A stretch of 40,964 bases of DNA from Clostridia bacterium (GTDB lineage: Bacteria; Bacillota; Clostridia; Lachnospirales; Cellulosilyticaceae): NCBI GenBank assembly GCA_029239755.1, contig JARBUI010000023.1, forward strand, positions 1 to 40,964, written 5' to 3'. Below the pieces are notes generated by a model that ran no database searches, had not been told where the DNA came from, and was given only the letters and a program-made list of their open reading frames with translations. Of the stretch, positions 25,605-33,988 are shown piece by piece. Every line of letters begins with the position of its first letter. Within the stretch, counting starts at the first letter, position 1. The position numbers were made by a program, and so were the translations under genes.

Positions 25605-26170
25605 CAGATAGTTAATTTTGTAAAGACATTATTCGGATTTTTGCTGCATATTTAAATAAGTTCTAAGAAAATAGAATTATCCTCTATACAAGTGCTTATT
25701 AATCTAAAAAAAATTGAGTCGACGTATATAGCATTAACCTTAGGTAATCAAAAACAGTTTAGATGCTATTAGGAATGACTAACTTTTCTGTCCCCTAAAC
25801 GATAATATGATTAATCGTATTCAGATACTTTATGCGATCGTTACAGACATAATAGGATTTTTATGTTGCCAAAATATACGGGTACAGTAACGCCAGGAGA
25901 GTACAAAATCTAGAGATTAGAACGGAAATCTACATGAGGGAGAAGAGTGAGCGGCAGAGAGTCATATTAGAGAGACATTTGCTAATACCAATAGGAAAAT
26001 TTTAGATTGTGGATCGATCGAGGATATGAGGAACTTTAAATTGTTAAAAGTAAATTACAGAACTTTTCTAAGGGGGGCTGTGTTTATACTGATATTATCT
26101 ATTTTGTACAATGCTTGATACCTTTTTCGCAGCAATCGAGTTTATTGTAGCTTATTCAACTTTATTGGTC
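25605..26170. other. Non-coding stretch before spore-surface gene
   Basis: About 570 bases. All frames are interrupted; I looked for fragments of known genes and recognised none. A purine-rich run with a possible ribosome site (AAGGGGGG near 26070) leads only to a very short frame. Confidence 0.4.
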
Positions 26171-26197
26171 ACAAAGTGTCGTATTTCACATATCTTA
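26171..26197 (+). promoter_or_regulatory. Sigma-K-like sporulation promoter
   Basis: AC (26171-26172), 16 bases, then CATATCTTA (26189-26197), matching the mother-cell sigma-K pattern AC-N16-CATANNNTA. It lies about 30 bases upstream of the predicted spore-surface gene; predicted start of transcription is about 26203. The pattern is short, so chance is possible. Confidence 0.5.
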
Positions 26198-26228
26198 TAA
26201 TAAAAGCTAAAAGTAAGGAGGCCAAGTG

Positions 26229-27008
26229 ATGTCATATCCAAATATTCCAGATGTAAACCCTGTTATTGATGTTAATAGAGATCAAGTTATCAATCTATTA
26301 TTAGCATCAATAGCTTTTGAGGAGTTAGGTTTAGCTCATGTCATTAACTCGGAAGCAGAAAAAATTCAGTATGTTCTTGGAACGCTTGAGGGGCAAACTC
26401 CTTCAACAGAACCTCCAACAATAGAAGAGTTATTGGAGATTAATCGTTCGGTAGAGCAAACATTAAGAACAGTTATTAAAACCCAGATGCTGCTTCAATT
26501 TAAATTGGAAGATATTATAATTATTCCAGGTGAAACAACTTCAACAACCACTACAACAACCACTACGACAACCACAACCACAACAATAAGTACAACAACA
26601 ACTACAACGACTACCACTATATATGTTGATGCTGGTTCAGCTTGGTCAGTTGGGATTAGTTTCGGTACAGGAAATGCTCAATATACAACATTAGGTAGTA
26701 CTGAGACAGAAAAGACAGTTGTGCTTGGACTAGGTAGTACTTATATCCCCGTTGGAACAGTACAACTTAATCGTAATGGTAGTATCTTAGCAGTAACATT
26801 CACAACAGTTTCGCCTTATGTTATGAACCAAGTGCACCTTTATGTAAGTGATATCCCTCCTATAAATAGTAGTCCAGGAGGATTTCCTTATCAGTATACT
26901 GTTACTGATCCTAGCGATTATTTCACAACTTATACATTTAATGTTGATGTTAGTTCTTTTATTGGAGAAACACTTTATATTGCAGCGCATGCACATATTC
27001 TTCAATAA
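26229..27008 (+). CDS. Predicted spore-surface protein with polythreonine stalk
   Basis: A 259-residue protein in three parts. Residues 1-100 (INLLLASIAFEELGLAHVIN, later TVIKTQMLLQFKLEDI) match the helical N-terminal domain that precedes collagen-like repeats in many clostridial and bacillar exosporium proteins. Residues about 103-130 are nearly all threonine (runs of 14 and 9, codons mixed), encoded at 26535-26618 and probably glycosylated. The last ~125 residues are a beta-rich domain (VHLYVSDIPP, then SPGGFPYQYTV and TLYIAAHAHI) resembling a secreted domain seen in many surface proteins. There is no signal peptide, as expected for a mother-cell-made spore coat protein. AGGAGG favours ATG 26229 over GTG 26226. 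A sigma-K-like promoter lies upstream and a terminator follows. Confidence 0.75.
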   Translation: MSYPNIPDVNPVIDVNRDQVINLLLASIAFEELGLAHVINSEAEKIQYVLGTLEGQTPSTEPPTIEELLEINRSVEQTLRTVIKTQMLLQFKLEDIIIIPGETTSTTTTTTTTTTTTTTISTTTTTTTTTIYVDAGSAWSVGISFGTGNAQYTTLGSTETEKTVVLGLGSTYIPVGTVQLNRNGSILAVTFTTVSPYVMNQVHLYVSDIPPINSSPGGFPYQYTVTDPSDYFTTYTFNVDVSSFIGETLYIAAHAHILQ

Positions 27009-27111
27009 GTTTAGAGCAAAAGATCATTTACCTACCATTAATGAGAACAAGTGTTTTGTTTATATTGTTGGGGAATTATTTCAGATGAGTGACTGCGAAA
27101 AAACACAATAT

Positions 27112-27155
27112 AACCGTAAGATTGACATATTAATTATGTCGACCTTACGGTTTTT
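27112..27155 (+). terminator. Intrinsic terminator after spore-surface gene
   Basis: AACCGTAAG (27112-27120) pairs with CTTACGGTT (27144-27152) and GACATA with TATGTC inside, separated by a 3-base internal mismatch; TTTTT follows. Confidence 0.7.
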
Positions 27156-27226
27156 ATTACCTCACGGTTTCTAATTTGGTATATAAAATATCCTTTAAGT
27201 GCACTGGAAATACTATTACGTGACTA

Positions 27227-27451
27227 TAGGCTTATCTTCCTGAACTCTTGAAAAATTGATGAGGGGATTCGAATCCCTGACTTGCTCGCTATGACTGTTA
27301 AATTTGCTTCTTCTGCCAAGAAAGGCATATAGATTTCTTCATTAGGATCTATACTTATATAGAAAGAATTATTAAAGAGTATTACATTTTGCCTATCCTC
27401 TAGAGAGTGACAGCCACGGGTATTTTGTATTTCAATGGCGTTTCTGCTCAA
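27227..27451 (-). pseudogene. Fragment of a second S8/Csp-like gene
   Basis: On the minus strand, bases 27379-27311 encode LFNNSFYISIDPNEEIYMPF and LAEEAN, nearly the same as LFNDPLYLSIDPNEEIYMPL and LAEAAN in the S8-family protein at 19554-21998. DNA identity over this stretch looks to be about 70-75 percent. The surrounding codons do not match, the frame is closed by stops on both sides (TAG just upstream of the TTG at 27451) and no catalytic part is present. It is the remains of a paralogous gene, not a short functional protein. Confidence 0.7.
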
Positions 27452-27470
27452 TACTCGTTGCTAGGTGTAT

Positions 27471-27517
27471 CTACTTAAAATCCGACACTGCTCACTGTAT
27501 TGTCGGTTGATAAGTAG
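27471..27517. promoter_or_regulatory. Inverted repeat overlapping the -35 of the glycosyltransferase operon
   Basis: CTACTTAAAATCCGACA (27471-27487) and TGTCGGTTGATAAGTAG (27501-27517) are inverted copies with three central mismatches and a 13-base gap. The right arm covers the -35 element, so a repressor site is plausible. Confidence 0.5.
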
Positions 27518-27535
27518 CATAAACATAGGTATACT
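27507..27535 (+). promoter_or_regulatory. Sigma-A promoter of glycosyltransferase-MFS operon
   Basis: TTGATA (27507-27512), 17-base spacer, TATACT (27530-27535); start of transcription about 27542. Confidence 0.7.
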
Positions 27536-27581
27536 ACAAATATACAACAAGTTGTTGGGTAATTAATAGGAGGTAGAAATT

Positions 27582-28829
27582 ATGATTACAATTCTTTGTT
27601 CAGGATCTCGAGGCGACTTTCAGCCATATATAGCACTTGCAATGGAACTTAAAAAATTAGGAAAAGATGTACGTATTACAGGTATGAGGGAATTTGAGAG
27701 CTTTGTTAGAGGCTATGGCATCGATTTTTATCCTATTCAAGCTGACTTTAAATCCTTAAATGTTGATGAAAAAATGCTTCAAGAGGCTTCGCAAGCGGAT
27801 AACCCTTTAAAAATGCTGCTAACTTTTAATAAAATGAAGAAATATGGCATTCTTATAGCAAATGAATACTATGCTTCTTGTGAAAACAATGAATTAATCA
27901 TCTATCATCCTGGCTGTACCATGGGATATTTCGCAGCAGAAAAACTAGGCATTCCTTCGGTTCTCGCTTCTCCATTTCCAATGCACAAAACAAAAGAACG
28001 TTTATCCGTCATTTCATATGGAAAATCGAAATCCAGTCCAATGAGAAATCTCATGAGTTACTCAATGCTTCAAGGAATGCTTTGGCTGGCATCAAAGGAT
28101 GCGGTAGTAGGCTATTGGAAAAAGGAATTTGGAGGTCTTCCAAAAAACTTTGGGAAACCTTACGAACGACATACAGATAAAAAGCATCCCGCAGTTGTTT
28201 CATGCAGTAACTTTGTATTTAAAAGACCAAGTGATTGGAATGAAAATGTGCACCAAAAAGGATACTGGTTTGTAGATGAGATAGTTGATTATACTCCTTC
28301 AAAGGAACTTGCAGACTTTTTAGATTCAGGTGAAAAGCCAGTTTATATAGGATTTGGCAGTGTTTTTCGAGCGGAGCTAAAAGAGTCAATGACTAAATTA
28401 ATTGTAGATGCTTTGGCAAAGGCAGGCAAACGAGGTATTATTTGTGGAATGGGTAAAATTGAGAACTTGCCTAAGAATGTTATTGCTATTGACAGTATTC
28501 CACATTCATGGCTGTTTGAGAGAGTTGCAGCCGTATGTCACCACGGCGGGGCAGGAACAACATCAGCCGGATTTAAGGCAGGGGTACCGAGTATTATTAC
28601 TCCTTTTTCCAACGACCAGTTTGCTTGGGCTCATAGAGCTTATGACCTAGGTGTTGGTTCTAAGCCTATACCAATAAAGGAGCTAACTTCAGATAAACTT
28701 GCGGAGGCATTAAGTTATGTTGAGCAGGGTAAAATTGTAGCAAATGCAAAGACTCTTGCAAAAAATATAGCAACAGAAAACGGAGCAAGAGATTGCGCAA
28801 AAATTATAGTAGATAGTCTAAAGAGGTAG
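27582..28829 (+). CDS. Family 1 glycosyltransferase (UGT/sterol glucosyltransferase-like)
   Basis: A 415-residue GT-B glycosyltransferase. The N-terminal acceptor domain begins ITILCSGSRGDFQPYIALA; the C-terminal donor domain has YIGFGSVF, the HSWLFERVAAVCHHGGAGTTSAG signature and PFSNDQFAWAHRAYDLGVG, typical of UDP-sugar enzymes that glycosylate lipids, sterols, macrolides or other small molecules. The next gene is a drug-efflux-type MFS protein 4 bp away, so product modification and export, or drug inactivation and efflux, are both possible. AGGAGG precedes the ATG. Confidence 0.88.
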   Translation: MITILCSGSRGDFQPYIALAMELKKLGKDVRITGMREFESFVRGYGIDFYPIQADFKSLNVDEKMLQEASQADNPLKMLLTFNKMKKYGILIANEYYASCENNELIIYHPGCTMGYFAAEKLGIPSVLASPFPMHKTKERLSVISYGKSKSSPMRNLMSYSMLQGMLWLASKDAVVGYWKKEFGGLPKNFGKPYERHTDKKHPAVVSCSNFVFKRPSDWNENVHQKGYWFVDEIVDYTPSKELADFLDSGEKPVYIGFGSVFRAELKESMTKLIVDALAKAGKRGIICGMGKIENLPKNVIAIDSIPHSWLFERVAAVCHHGGAGTTSAGFKAGVPSIITPFSNDQFAWAHRAYDLGVGSKPIPIKELTSDKLAEALSYVEQGKIVANAKTLAKNIATENGARDCAKIIVDSLKR

Positions 28830-28833
28830 AACT

Positions 28834-30069
28834 ATGAAAAATACAGAGAACTGGAAAAAGTCGTTTTTTACAATGTATATAGGCCAGGCCTTTTCGTTAT
28901 TAAGTTCCAGCGCAGTTCAATTTGGAATTATATGGTGGATTACAGTGCAAACAGGCTCAGCCCTTGCACTTACCATTGCTAGTGTGGTTGGTCTGCTGCC
29001 ACAGGCCATTATAGGGCCCTTTGCAGGAGTGTGGATAGATAGGTATAACCGTAAGACTATCATGATAATAGCGGATAGCGTGGTTGCGATTTCAAGCTTA
29101 TTTCTTGGGATATCTTTCTTTTTTGGTACGCCATCCATGATATTCATCTATGTTATTCTCTTTATTAGAGCCTTGGGGGAAACTTTCCATAAGCCGGCTA
29201 TGCAAGCGGCAATACCTCAGCTGGTTCCGGAAAATGAGCTTACAAAGGCAGGGGGCTTAGGGCAAATGGTAAATTCTGCCTGCTCTATGGTAGGTCCTAT
29301 GCTTGGAGCCTTATTAATGAGTATTACAACTTTACAATATGTAATGCTTGTAGATATTATCGGTGCAGGTTTAGCTGTATTAACACTTTCAACGGTAAAG
29401 TTTACAAAGCATATGGTAACTTCAAATAGCAAGCTAAATGTCATTGAAGATATGAAAGAGGGCATTAAGGCCATTAAGGCAAATGAAGCATTGATGAGAG
29501 TATCTATTCCTATGCTTCTTTCAACAATTGTATTTGTTCCCCTGGGTACACTTTTGCCCTTGATGGTTAAAACCTATTTCAATGGTACAGCTATGCAAAA
29601 TGGGATTGTTCAAACATTATTTTCAACAGGCATGTTAATAGCGGCTTTAGTTGTTAGTATTACTGGCGGACTAAAAAAGCAATTTAAAATGATTTCTATA
29701 GGTATAGTATTGCTAGGTGTTTGCTCATTACTTGGCGGGATTATCCCTGCAAACATGTTTTGGCTGTTCTGTATTATTGTTTTTATTATGGGTTCAACAG
29801 GTATGTTCTCTAATATTCCTTTTACAGCCTATATTCAAAAAACAGTGCCTCAGGAAAATTTAGGTAAGGTTATATCTTTAGTAACTAGTGTTATGAGTTT
29901 TGCAGCTCCTATAGGCATGTTTGTAGCAGGGCCTGTATCTGAAATAATTGGTGTAAGCAACTGGATGATTTGTGCCGGAGTATTGATGCTTTTTGTAGGC
30001 ATGTTATGCTATTTCATGACTAGAAAGTTTGATGAAGCTATTGCAAAAGAGGTGATAGAGATTGAATAA
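28834..30069 (+). CDS. MFS transporter, macrolide-efflux (MefA/DHA3-like)
   Basis: A 411-residue transporter with about 12 membrane helices. The loop 2-3 motif GPFAGVWIDRYNRKTIMIIAD and RALGETFHKPAMQAAIPQLVPENELTKAGGL are characteristic of the DHA3 family that exports macrolides and other hydrophobic compounds. It starts 4 bp after the glycosyltransferase stop (AGAGGT before the ATG) and its end overlaps the next small gene by 8 bases. Substrate is unknown. Confidence 0.9.
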   Translation: MKNTENWKKSFFTMYIGQAFSLLSSSAVQFGIIWWITVQTGSALALTIASVVGLLPQAIIGPFAGVWIDRYNRKTIMIIADSVVAISSLFLGISFFFGTPSMIFIYVILFIRALGETFHKPAMQAAIPQLVPENELTKAGGLGQMVNSACSMVGPMLGALLMSITTLQYVMLVDIIGAGLAVLTLSTVKFTKHMVTSNSKLNVIEDMKEGIKAIKANEALMRVSIPMLLSTIVFVPLGTLLPLMVKTYFNGTAMQNGIVQTLFSTGMLIAALVVSITGGLKKQFKMISIGIVLLGVCSLLGGIIPANMFWLFCIIVFIMGSTGMFSNIPFTAYIQKTVPQENLGKVISLVTSVMSFAAPIGMFVAGPVSEIIGVSNWMICAGVLMLFVGMLCYFMTRKFDEAIAKEVIEIE

Positions 30070-30328
30070 TATACTAAAAAAGCTTTTATTTATCGTACTA
30101 CTTATGGTGTCACCGGCTGTATTGCTTTTTATTTTAGGTGGAGTGTTTATTATTGTTCAAATGATAAATGGGATAGAGTTAGTAGCAGCAATGAATTCTT
30201 TTAGAGCATTTGTGTATAGCTTGATGCCCTATTTTAAATATTTGACAACCATACCAATTGCTTTATTTTTAATACCCATACTTTTAAAAAATTGGCATAA
30301 AATCAAGAAAGCTATAAGCAAAAGTTAA
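30062..30328 (+). CDS. Small two-helix membrane protein
   Basis: An 88-residue protein with two hydrophobic segments (about residues 8-33 and 50-74) and a lysine-rich end. The TTG start lies inside the end of the MFS gene with GAGGTGA upstream, so it is probably co-translated and may assist the transporter. I recognise no family. Its 3' end abuts, and overlaps by a few bases, a decayed YyaL-type gene, so its own C-terminus may be recent. Confidence 0.65.
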   Translation: MNNILKKLLFIVLLMVSPAVLLFILGGVFIIVQMINGIELVAAMNSFRAFVYSLMPYFKYLTTIPIALFLIPILLKNWHKIKKAISKS

Positions 30329-30530
30329 ATGAAAAATCACCTTACCTGCTTCAACATGCGCATAACCCTGTAGATTGGTTTCAGTGGGGAGGAGAGGCAT
30401 TCCAAAAGGCAAAAGGGAGAATAAACCTGTATTTCTGAGTATTGGTTATTCATAGTGTGAGTACGATGTCAACATGTTATTGGTCACATGATGGCAAAAG
30501 ACGCACGATAAATTGGCTTGTAAAGATAGT
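30325..30530 (+). pseudogene. Decayed thioredoxin-domain protein gene (YyaL/DUF255 family), N-terminal remnant
   Basis: Reading from 30325 gives [19 protein letters not shown], then [11 protein letters not shown], the strongly conserved start of YyaL-type proteins. A frameshift near 30415 follows: PVFLSIGYS is found in another frame and then a stop, and further on STCYWSH matches the family's STCHWCH with the second cysteine changed. Nothing of the remaining ~550 residues is recognisable. This is a broken gene truncated by deletion. Confidence 0.8.
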
Positions 30531-30865
30531 ATTGATAATGGTTAAGAGAGTAGTGGACTTTTACATATAAGGGCTTTCATGTTTATGGAGGCTCTTATTT
30601 ATTTTTAGGAAGGGTGACCATAGGAAAGATATATACCTCATTCAACCTATCAAGAGGAACTTTGAAGATATTTTAGTAATACTTAATTGATGAGCATACT
30701 TGTAATCTAAATAATTTTAAAGGCCATTTTTTACTTTTAAATTTTTAATTTATGAGCTTGAAAATGTTGTGGGGATTATATCAGAAATGTTAAAGAAATT
30801 ATGGAATTTAATTTATAAATTGATGTATGTATTTCTATATTTATGAAAAACTACTTAGTGTGAAA
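30531..30865. other. Non-coding AT-rich stretch before P-type ATPase gene
   Basis: Short frames only. It may contain further unrecognisable debris of the YyaL-type gene and the promoter of the ATPase; I could not support either precisely. Confidence 0.4.
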
Positions 30866-30871
30866 TAGGAG

Positions 30872-33697
30872 GTGAATGATATAAAAGTTGAAGTTTTACA
30901 TTTTCTGCCTGGGCGTATTCGCTTTAAAATACCAGCTTTAAAGAGAAGTCGTGTTTACACTGAGTATATAAAAAATACCTTTTACACACTGCCTGGGATT
31001 ATTAAAATCAGAATTAATTCGTCTAATGGGAGTCTGCTTATTTATTATCATATATCTAAAATACATCATTCATCTATTATGCAGTTACTTACTAGCGTTC
31101 ACAAAGTACCAAACAATGAACTACAGTCAAGATCTAACAAATTAGATGCAGATTGGCATACGAAAGATTGTGAGGAAGTTTTAAACAGCTTAGATTCAGA
31201 TGCCTCTGTGGGCCTTACGATTCAAGAAAGACATGAAAGACTAAACAGGTATGGATACAATAAATTTACTGAAACAAAAAAGGTTTCTATACTCGCTTTG
31301 CTGGCAGAACCCTTTAAAAGTTTTATGGGACAGTTACTACTGGGTGTTGGTGTACTTTCTGTTGTCACTAAACAATATTGCGATGCTATAGCGATTACTG
31401 GCATAATAGGTCTTGAAGCTGTATTAGGTATTATTCAAGGACTGAAAGCCAAAAAGTCAATGGATGCATTTGAAAAATTAATGACACCCAATGCTAAGGT
31501 GTTAGTAGAGGGCAGGATTATAAAAATTGCATCGTATCAACTAGTACCAGGAGATGTTATTCAAGTAGATCAAGGGGATATCATTCCTGCTGACTGCAGA
31601 TTAATTGATGCAGCAGGCTTGATGGTTGATGAAGCTCATTTAACGGGAGAAGCAGAAGCGGTTGATAAGCAATCTTCAGCATGTACTTATTCACAAATAC
31701 ATTTAGCTGAAAGAAACAACATCCTCTACATGAGTACACGGGTTATTAAAGGTTGTGGGCGTGCAGTGGTTATTGCTACAGGCTCTCAAACAGAAATCGG
31801 ACAATTGGCCAAGTGCGTCGATCAAAACGATACAATACCAACAAAGTTGCAGAGACAGTTAGAAGGTTTAGGCAAAAAAATTGCCATAGGAGCTTTAGCT
31901 ATGTGTACGGGTATCATGGGAATAGAACTTCTAAAAGGCAGATCTTTTATGGAAGTCATAAGAACAGGATTAACTTTAGCAGTAGGTGTTATACCTGAGG
32001 GTTTGCCTACTATAGTTACAATAGCCTTAGCCTTCGGCGTAAAAAAAATGGCTGCCAAAAATGCTATTGTACGTAATTTATCCTCTATAGAAAATCTGGG
32101 TAATGCGACAGTTATATGTACGGATAAAACAGGAACTTTGACTGAGGGCAAAATGACTGTCCGAAAGGTATATGCAGATGGACGTATATGGGAATCAGAA
32201 GCAATAGATGATTTAACATCAGATGTACGAATGAATCGAATACTGCTTACTTTAACAGTTTGCAATAATGCTCAGGATGAAATGATTGGTGATCCAACAG
32301 AGACAGCTTTAATGCAATTTGCCATTCAAGGAGGCATTTCTTGGGAAAAGATCAGAACAGATTACTGCCGAAAAAAAGAAATTGCTTTTGATGCCGAACG
32401 AAGAATGATGACAGTTGTCTGCACTGAGCCGAATGGCTTTGTTACAGCTTATACCAAAGGGGGTATAGATGAAGTCATGGCAAAATGTAAGTGGATCTAT
32501 CAAGATGAAGTCATTACAGCTTTGACTCCTGAAATCAGAGAAGAAATTTTTAATCAGAATAAGGTGCTTGCAGAGAATGCTTTGCGTGTATTAACTTTAG
32601 CTTATAAGCCGCTCAAACAAACAGCGCTTTTAGATCATGACATTGAAGCAGATTTTATATTCTTAGGGCTTGTTGGACTGGCTGATCCTTCAAAGCCTGA
32701 TGTATCAGAAGCTATTCAAAAATGTCACAAAGTAGGTATAAAGGTGGTTATGATAACAGGAGATCATCCGATAACTGCTGAAGCTATAGGAAGGGAAGTT
32801 GGCTTATTACAGACAGGAGGGGTCATAACAGGCAACCAGATTGATGAGATGAGCGATATAGAGCTGTTAAATGTTGTTAAAAATATTGATATCTATTCAA
32901 GAACAAGCCCTCAGCATAAGCTGCGTATCGTTCAGGCATTTAAAGAATTGGGATATGTTGTAGCTATGACTGGAGACGGCGTAAATGATGCACCAGCTGT
33001 TAGAGCTGCGCATATTGGTATTGCAATGGGGAAAAAAGGAACTGATGTGACACGGGAAGCGGCATCGATTACTCTGGCAGATGATAATTTTGCTACTATC
33101 GTGCAGGCTATTGAAGAAGGACAGAATATTAGAATCAATATAGAAAAATCTCTGCAGTATGTACTAAGCGGAAATTTTGGAGAAGTTACTGCTTTTCTTC
33201 TAGCAGCAGTATCCGGGCTGGCATTTCCTTTAGTTCCTAGTCAGATTATTTTGGTAAACTTCATTACTGAATGTATTCCAGTTATAGCTCTTGGTGCCGG
33301 AGATAATAAAACAGGCTTAAAAGCTATAGATGCAAGTACGAATAGATCCTTGATTTCAAAAAAAATGGGACAGCAGATTATAAAAAATAGTATGCTTACA
33401 GGACTTATGACCTATGGACTTTTTGCAGGAACCATGCTGTGCGGAGGAGGACTTTTAAAAGCCAGAACAGTGGCACTATCAAACTTAGTAGTTAGCCAAA
33501 TGTTTAAGTTCCTTGATGCAGAGCCTTCAAAGCGTTTTCAAGGACCTTCCGTAGGTGCTACTATGGGTATTTTATTATCTACACTGTATGTTCCCGGATT
33601 AAATAATATCTTTAGAACCGTACCCCTCAATTTTAAAGAAATAGGCTTAGTAATAGCTGCGTCAAGACTTTCCGGTAAAGTCAAGTCAGTATCTTAA
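30872..33697 (+). CDS. P2A-like cation-transporting P-type ATPase with N-terminal HMA-like domain
   Basis: A 941-residue P-type ATPase. Residues ~5-70 are a cysteine-free HMA-like domain (LPGRIRFKIPAL), then the cation-ATPase N-domain (HERLNRYGYNKFTE), PEGLP in TM4 (P375), the phosphorylated Asp in DKTGTLTEGK (D418), KGG nucleotide site and TGDGVNDAPA. TM5 reads LSGNFGEV (N768, E771) as in calcium pumps, but TM6 reads NFITECIP, with Glu800 where SERCA-type pumps have Asp, and TM8 has SQM where they have IEM. So a calcium-pump relative with altered ion sites. Start: AGGAGG (30866-30871) abuts GTG 30872; the well-spaced in-frame codon is ATA 30881, giving KVEVLHFLPGR. Convergent with a P1B ATPase bearing the same type of N-terminal domain. 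Confidence 0.85.
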   Translation: MNDIKVEVLHFLPGRIRFKIPALKRSRVYTEYIKNTFYTLPGIIKIRINSSNGSLLIYYHISKIHHSSIMQLLTSVHKVPNNELQSRSNKLDADWHTKDCEEVLNSLDSDASVGLTIQERHERLNRYGYNKFTETKKVSILALLAEPFKSFMGQLLLGVGVLSVVTKQYCDAIAITGIIGLEAVLGIIQGLKAKKSMDAFEKLMTPNAKVLVEGRIIKIASYQLVPGDVIQVDQGDIIPADCRLIDAAGLMVDEAHLTGEAEAVDKQSSACTYSQIHLAERNNILYMSTRVIKGCGRAVVIATGSQTEIGQLAKCVDQNDTIPTKLQRQLEGLGKKIAIGALAMCTGIMGIELLKGRSFMEVIRTGLTLAVGVIPEGLPTIVTIALAFGVKKMAAKNAIVRNLSSIENLGNATVICTDKTGTLTEGKMTVRKVYADGRIWESEAIDDLTSDVRMNRILLTLTVCNNAQDEMIGDPTETALMQFAIQGGISWEKIRTDYCRKKEIAFDAERRMMTVVCTEPNGFVTAYTKGGIDEVMAKCKWIYQDEVITALTPEIREEIFNQNKVLAENALRVLTLAYKPLKQTALLDHDIEADFIFLGLVGLADPSKPDVSEAIQKCHKVGIKVVMITGDHPITAEAIGREVGLLQTGGVITGNQIDEMSDIELLNVVKNIDIYSRTSPQHKLRIVQAFKELGYVVAMTGDGVNDAPAVRAAHIGIAMGKKGTDVTREAASITLADDNFATIVQAIEEGQNIRINIEKSLQYVLSGNFGEVTAFLLAAVSGLAFPLVPSQIILVNFITECIPVIALGAGDNKTGLKAIDASTNRSLISKKMGQQIIKNSMLTGLMTYGLFAGTMLCGGGLLKARTVALSNLVVSQMFKFLDAEPSKRFQGPSVGATMGILLSTLYVPGLNNIFRTVPLNFKEIGLVIAASRLSGKVKSVS

Positions 33698-33702
33698 CGA
33701 TA

Positions 33703-33739
33703 AAAAATTCCTTCAGTTAGTCATGCTGAAGGAATTTTT
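33703..33739. terminator. Bidirectional terminator between convergent ATPase units
   Basis: AAAAATTCCTTCAG (33703-33716) pairs perfectly with CTGAAGGAATTTTT (33726-33739) with a 9-base loop; A-run on one side and T-run on the other serve both directions. Confidence 0.85.
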
Positions 33740-33751
33740 GTTATTAAGACA

Positions 33752-33988
33752 TTAGAAAAACTTCATTAATTTTCTTATAGAGATTTCTTTCAAAAAGTCT
33801 TGTCCTGAATTTTTATCTCGCTTAACAACATAGTTAAAAAAGTGTACTAAAAAGTTTTCCCAATGTTTATAAATTATTTTTTTAGTGTTTGGATTTTTTG
33901 CCATAATATCAAAGCTAAAATCAATGCACTCCCTAGCCTCTGCCATGACGGCTTTCATTCTTTCTTCTAATTCTTTTAGTTCTTCCAT
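33752..33988 (-). CDS. Small charged helical protein, unknown
   Basis: A 78-residue, probably all-helical protein, starting MEELKELEERMKAVMAEARE and ending in a basic segment (FLKEISIRKLMKFF). No signal peptide or membrane helix. The start overlaps the end of the P1B ATPase gene by 56 bases and has AAGGAATAAGG upstream, so it is co-translated with the ATPase. I do not recognise a family. It may be a regulatory or assembly partner of the ATPase or of the Tyr-rich protein encoded upstream; this is inference from position. Confidence 0.6.
   Translation of the reverse strand: MEELKELEERMKAVMAEARECIDFSFDIMAKNPNTKKIIYKHWENFLVHFFNYVVKRDKNSGQDFLKEISIRKLMKFF

Noticed and set aside
25900..25980. Short frame MREKSERQRVILERHLLIP as a gene fragment
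   Set aside because: I could not match it to any family with confidence and it has no proper ribosome site.
26535..26618. Threonine tract as a simple ACA/ACC microsatellite
   Set aside because: Four Thr codons are mixed and Ile-Ser interrupts the run, so it looks maintained at protein level rather than being a pure slippage repeat.
27255..27275. GGGGATTCGAATCCC resembles the T-arm of a tRNA
   Set aside because: The stem/loop register is one base off the canonical T-arm, and no acceptor, D or anticodon arm can be folded around it on either strand.
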